Below are positions 61,555 to 64,000 of a stretch of DNA of 64,000 nt, piece by piece. Origin of the DNA: JAPXSY01 sp034003585 (GTDB taxonomy: Bacteria; Verrucomicrobiota; Kiritimatiellia; RFP12; UBA1067); contig JAVEYH010000001.1 in the NCBI GenBank assembly GCA_034003585.1, positions 1-64,000 on the forward strand. The letters are read 5' to 3'. The translations under genes and the position numbers were made by a program. The number at the start of each line of letters is the position of its first letter. Within the stretch, counting starts at the first letter, position 1. Below the pieces are notes generated by a model, which saw only the letters and a list, made by a program, of their open reading frames with translations, did no database searches and was not told the DNA's origin.

Positions 61555-63006
61555 ATGTCAGAGGAGCAGCCGCAGTCGGGAAACGAGTATCGCGCGCAGC
61601 GCATCGCCAATCTGCGCAGTCTGGCGGAGAGGGGGTTCACGCCCTACGGGCAAGCGTTTGAGCGCGGGCGCCTTTCGGAAATCCGCGCCGCGTTCGCGGA
61701 AGATCGCGTGGTGCGGGCGGCCGGACGCCTGATGACCGTCCGGCGCATGGGCAAAGCTTCGTTCGCAACCTTCAGCGACGGCACCGGAACGTTTCAGATT
61801 TTTATCAAGAAGGATCGGCTGACGCCGGAACAGTTTGACGCGTTCGCCTATCTCGACCTGGGGGATTTCATCGGTGTCGAGGGCCGTCTCTTCACGACGC
61901 GTACCGGCGAACCGACCATCGAGGTCCACGCCTGGGTTCTGTTGGGCAAGGCGATCCTGCAGCCGCCCGAAAAATTCCACGGGCTGCAGGATGTCGAGGA
62001 GCGGTACCGCAAACGCTACCTGGATCTGATGATGAATCCCGAGTCGCGCGCCCGGTTCGATAAGCGGAGCGCGATTCTGGCGGAGATCCGCGCCTTTCTG
62101 CACGCGCGCGGGTTCATCGAGGTCGAGACGCCGATGATGCAGCCGCAGGCGGGGGGCGCGGCGGCCAAACCGTTCTTCACGCATCACAACGCGCTGGACA
62201 CCGAGATGGTGATGCGCATCGCGCCCGAGTTGTATCTGAAGCGGCTGATCGTCGGCGGGTACGACCGCGTCTTCGAATTGGGTAAGGATTTCCGGAACGA
62301 GGGTATCGACCGCACGCACAATCCGGAGTTCACCGTGCTGGAGGTTTACGAGGCCTACGGCGACCGCACCTCCATGAAGAACCTCATCGAGGGGCTCATG
62401 CCACACCTGTGCGAAAAAGTGCTCGGCACGCTCCACGTGGCGTACGGCGAGGCTAAAGAGATGCTGGATTTCACCCCGCCCTATCGGGAGGTCGCGTACC
62501 GGGACGCGGTGAAAGAAGTGATGGGGCCGGACTGGTTCGACCTGCCGGTCGACGCGGCGCGCGCGCGCGCCGAGGCGCAGGGCGTGGACACCGACCTTTC
62601 TTGGAATCACCTTATGGTGACGCACGAAGTCTACGGCAAGGCGGTCGAGAAGACGCTGCGGCAGCCCACGTTCGTGACGCGCATCCCGCGCCAGTTCGTG
62701 CCCCTGGCCAAAACCTGCGCGGATGATCCCGAACTGGCGGACGTCTTCGAGTTTGTGGTGGCCGGCAAGGAACTCTGCCCGGGGTATACCGAGCAGAACG
62801 ATCCCATGGCGCAGCGCGCGGCGCTGGCGGACCAGGCGGGGGACGACCCCGAGAAAATCGACGAGGATTTCATCACGGCGCTGGAGCACGGCATGCCCCC
62901 TACCGGAGGCTTGGGCATGGGGATCGACAGGCTGGTCATGATGCTCACCGGGACGGAGGTGATCCGGGACGTAATCCTCTTTCCCCAGATGAAACAGCAG
63001 GGCTGA
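61555..63006 (+). CDS. lysS: Lysyl-tRNA synthetase (class II)
   Basis: This 483-residue enzyme has an N-terminal OB-fold (VRAAGRLMTVRRMGKASFATFSDGTGTFQIFIKKDRL), motif 1 around FIEVETPMMQPQAGGAAAKPF, motif 2 FRNEGIDRTHNPEFT and motif 3 GLGMGIDRLVMML. It charges tRNA-Lys. I chose ATG 61555 because AAAGGAAAGGG lies 9 nt upstream; ATG 61528 has no ribosome-binding site. Confidence 0.96.
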   Translation: MSEEQPQSGNEYRAQRIANLRSLAERGFTPYGQAFERGRLSEIRAAFAEDRVVRAAGRLMTVRRMGKASFATFSDGTGTFQIFIKKDRLTPEQFDAFAYLDLGDFIGVEGRLFTTRTGEPTIEVHAWVLLGKAILQPPEKFHGLQDVEERYRKRYLDLMMNPESRARFDKRSAILAEIRAFLHARGFIEVETPMMQPQAGGAAAKPFFTHHNALDTEMVMRIAPELYLKRLIVGGYDRVFELGKDFRNEGIDRTHNPEFTVLEVYEAYGDRTSMKNLIEGLMPHLCEKVLGTLHVAYGEAKEMLDFTPPYREVAYRDAVKEVMGPDWFDLPVDAARARAEAQGVDTDLSWNHLMVTHEVYGKAVEKTLRQPTFVTRIPRQFVPLAKTCADDPELADVFEFVVAGKELCPGYTEQNDPMAQRAALADQAGDDPEKIDEDFITALEHGMPPTGGLGMGIDRLVMMLTGTEVIRDVILFPQMKQQG

Positions 63007-63138
63007 CCGCCGGGTGTGCCGGCCTCCGGCGGAGAAAAGACGCTGGCTGTTCGTCCGGATACGGTGAAAGCCGTCGTGAAGCCTGAATACGCAACCGGGC
63101 CGGAAAAACAGGTCGGAATCAGACGGGAAGGGCTGGGC

Positions 63139-64000
63139 ATGAGTCGCTCCCAAACGCAGCAGGCAGAGTGCGATACGGTGACGCGCGCCATTCTGGAGAG
63201 CATTTCCGACGGCGTGTTCACGGTTGATGCGGCGTGGCGCGTCACCTCCTTCAACCGGGCGGCGGAGATCATTACGGGCGTGCCCCGGAAAGAGGCGATC
63301 GGCCGGCAATGCGCGGACGTCTTCCGGTCCAATATGTGCGGTGCCGCGTGTGCGCTGCAGAAAACCCTGAAGACCGGGCGTCCGGTGATCGGGCGGTCGG
63401 GATACATCATCAACGCCGAAGGGGAACGCATTCCGGTCAGTATATCCACCGCGGTCCTGAAAGATCAGGAGGGACGGGTCATCGGCGGCGCCGAGGTGTT
63501 CCGCGACCTCTCTGAGGTGGATGCCCTGCGGCGCGAGCTGCAAGGCCGGTTTCAGGTCGGGGAGCTGGTCAGTCGCAGTCCGGCGATGCAGCGGCTGTTT
63601 GAGGTGCTGCCCGCGATCGCCGCCAGCCCGAGCACGGTGCTGGTGCAGGGCGAGACCGGAACCGGCAAAGAGCTGGTGGCCCGCACGCTGCACGCGCTGA
63701 GTCCGCGCGCCCGGGCGCCGTTCGTGGCGGTCAACTGCGGCGCGCTGCCCGACACCCTGCTGGAGTCGGAGCTGTTCGGGTACAAGGCCGGCGCTTTCAC
63801 CGGCGCGATGCGGGACAAGCCCGGCCGCTTCGCGCTGGCCAAGGGCGGCACGCTCTTTCTCGACGAGATCGGCGAAATCAGCCCGGCACTGCAGGTGCGG
63901 CTGCTGCGTGTGCTGCAGGAGCGGGTTTACGAACCGTTGGGCGCCACCCGTTCCGAAAAAGCCGACGTGCGGGTGATCGCGGCCACGAACCGCGACCTGC
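63139..64000 (+). CDS. Sigma-54-dependent activator with PAS sensor, cut by the window edge
   Basis: At least 287 residues are visible. A PAS domain (about 10-125, ILESISDGVFTVDAAWRVTSFNRAAEIITG) carries a Cys-containing segment FRSNMCGAACALQKTLKTGRP, often seen in PAS sensors beside NtrC-type modules. The AAA+ domain has Walker A GETGTGKE (171-178), the sigma-54 loop GAFTGA (218-223) and Walker B LFLDEIGE (Asp242). The Fis-type DNA-binding end lies beyond the window. GGGAAGGGCTGGG precedes the ATG; GTG 63076 is an alternative. The preceding 132 bp show no further gene. Confidence 0.9.
   Translation, partial: MSRSQTQQAECDTVTRAILESISDGVFTVDAAWRVTSFNRAAEIITGVPRKEAIGRQCADVFRSNMCGAACALQKTLKTGRPVIGRSGYIINAEGERIPVSISTAVLKDQEGRVIGGAEVFRDLSEVDALRRELQGRFQVGELVSRSPAMQRLFEVLPAIAASPSTVLVQGETGTGKELVARTLHALSPRARAPFVAVNCGALPDTLLESELFGYKAGAFTGAMRDKPGRFALAKGGTLFLDEIGEISPALQVRLLRVLQERVYEPLGATRSEKADVRVIAATNRDL

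Overview
The window looks like a chromosomal segment of an anaerobic bacterium of the PVC superphylum, most plausibly Kiritimatiellota or a close relative. The grounds are high GC, an Rnf complex, many secreted carbohydrate-active or lectin-like proteins, a eukaryote-like (type 2) isoleucyl-tRNA synthetase, and gene content resembling that group. This placement is inference; no rRNA gene is present.

Positions 1-12050 carry a metal and metalloid island. It starts after a tRNA-Thr with an ArsR-family regulator, a metal permease, two thioredoxin-fold proteins, a DGC-domain protein and a CcdA-type thiol transporter. A divergent C_GCAxxG_C_C redox protein follows, then a second ArsR regulator with hgcA, hgcB (the mercury-methylation pair) and an AhpD-like protein. 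Next come arsD, arsA, a membrane protein with Cys-rich ends, a second CcdA-like protein, a low-molecular-weight arsC and acr3. The promoter of the arsR2-hgcAB unit and the promoter of the arsD unit carry nearly the same 16-bp palindrome just after the -10 box. This suggests that one ArsR protein controls both mercury methylation and arsenic resistance, and it is the most interesting feature of the window.

Positions 12056-24240, mostly minus strand: leuA with a leucine-rich leader peptide and an intrinsic terminator (attenuation); a small unknown protein; a beta-helix lipoprotein; an rnfABCDG operon with no rnfE; a RAYT-type Y1 transposase inside perfect 19-bp inverted repeats; a divergent thyX; and a FabG-like reductase overlapping a lipoyl/PSBD mini-protein.

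Positions 24278-43650: a secreted protein of about 1,915 residues, a GlcD-like FAD oxidase, GH2-like and GH16 hydrolases, a DNA/RNA nuclease, a GT4 glycosyltransferase, a zinc-ribbon protein, a PAS protein, an RluA pseudouridine synthase, a DinG/XPD helicase and a DUF1080 protein.

Positions 43945-64000, mostly plus strand: glycyl-tRNA synthetase, larB, an antiporter fused to an EIIA-like domain, a GT2 glycosyltransferase, a vapBC pair, ileS, a bipolar charged protein, a cloverleaf-like palindromic repeat, a large secreted glycosidase-like protein with an internal LamG-like domain, a beta-CASP nuclease, a spermidine-synthase-like membrane protein, lysS, and a sigma-54 activator cut by the window edge. 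Degenerate short-period repeats and palindromic elements recur between genes.
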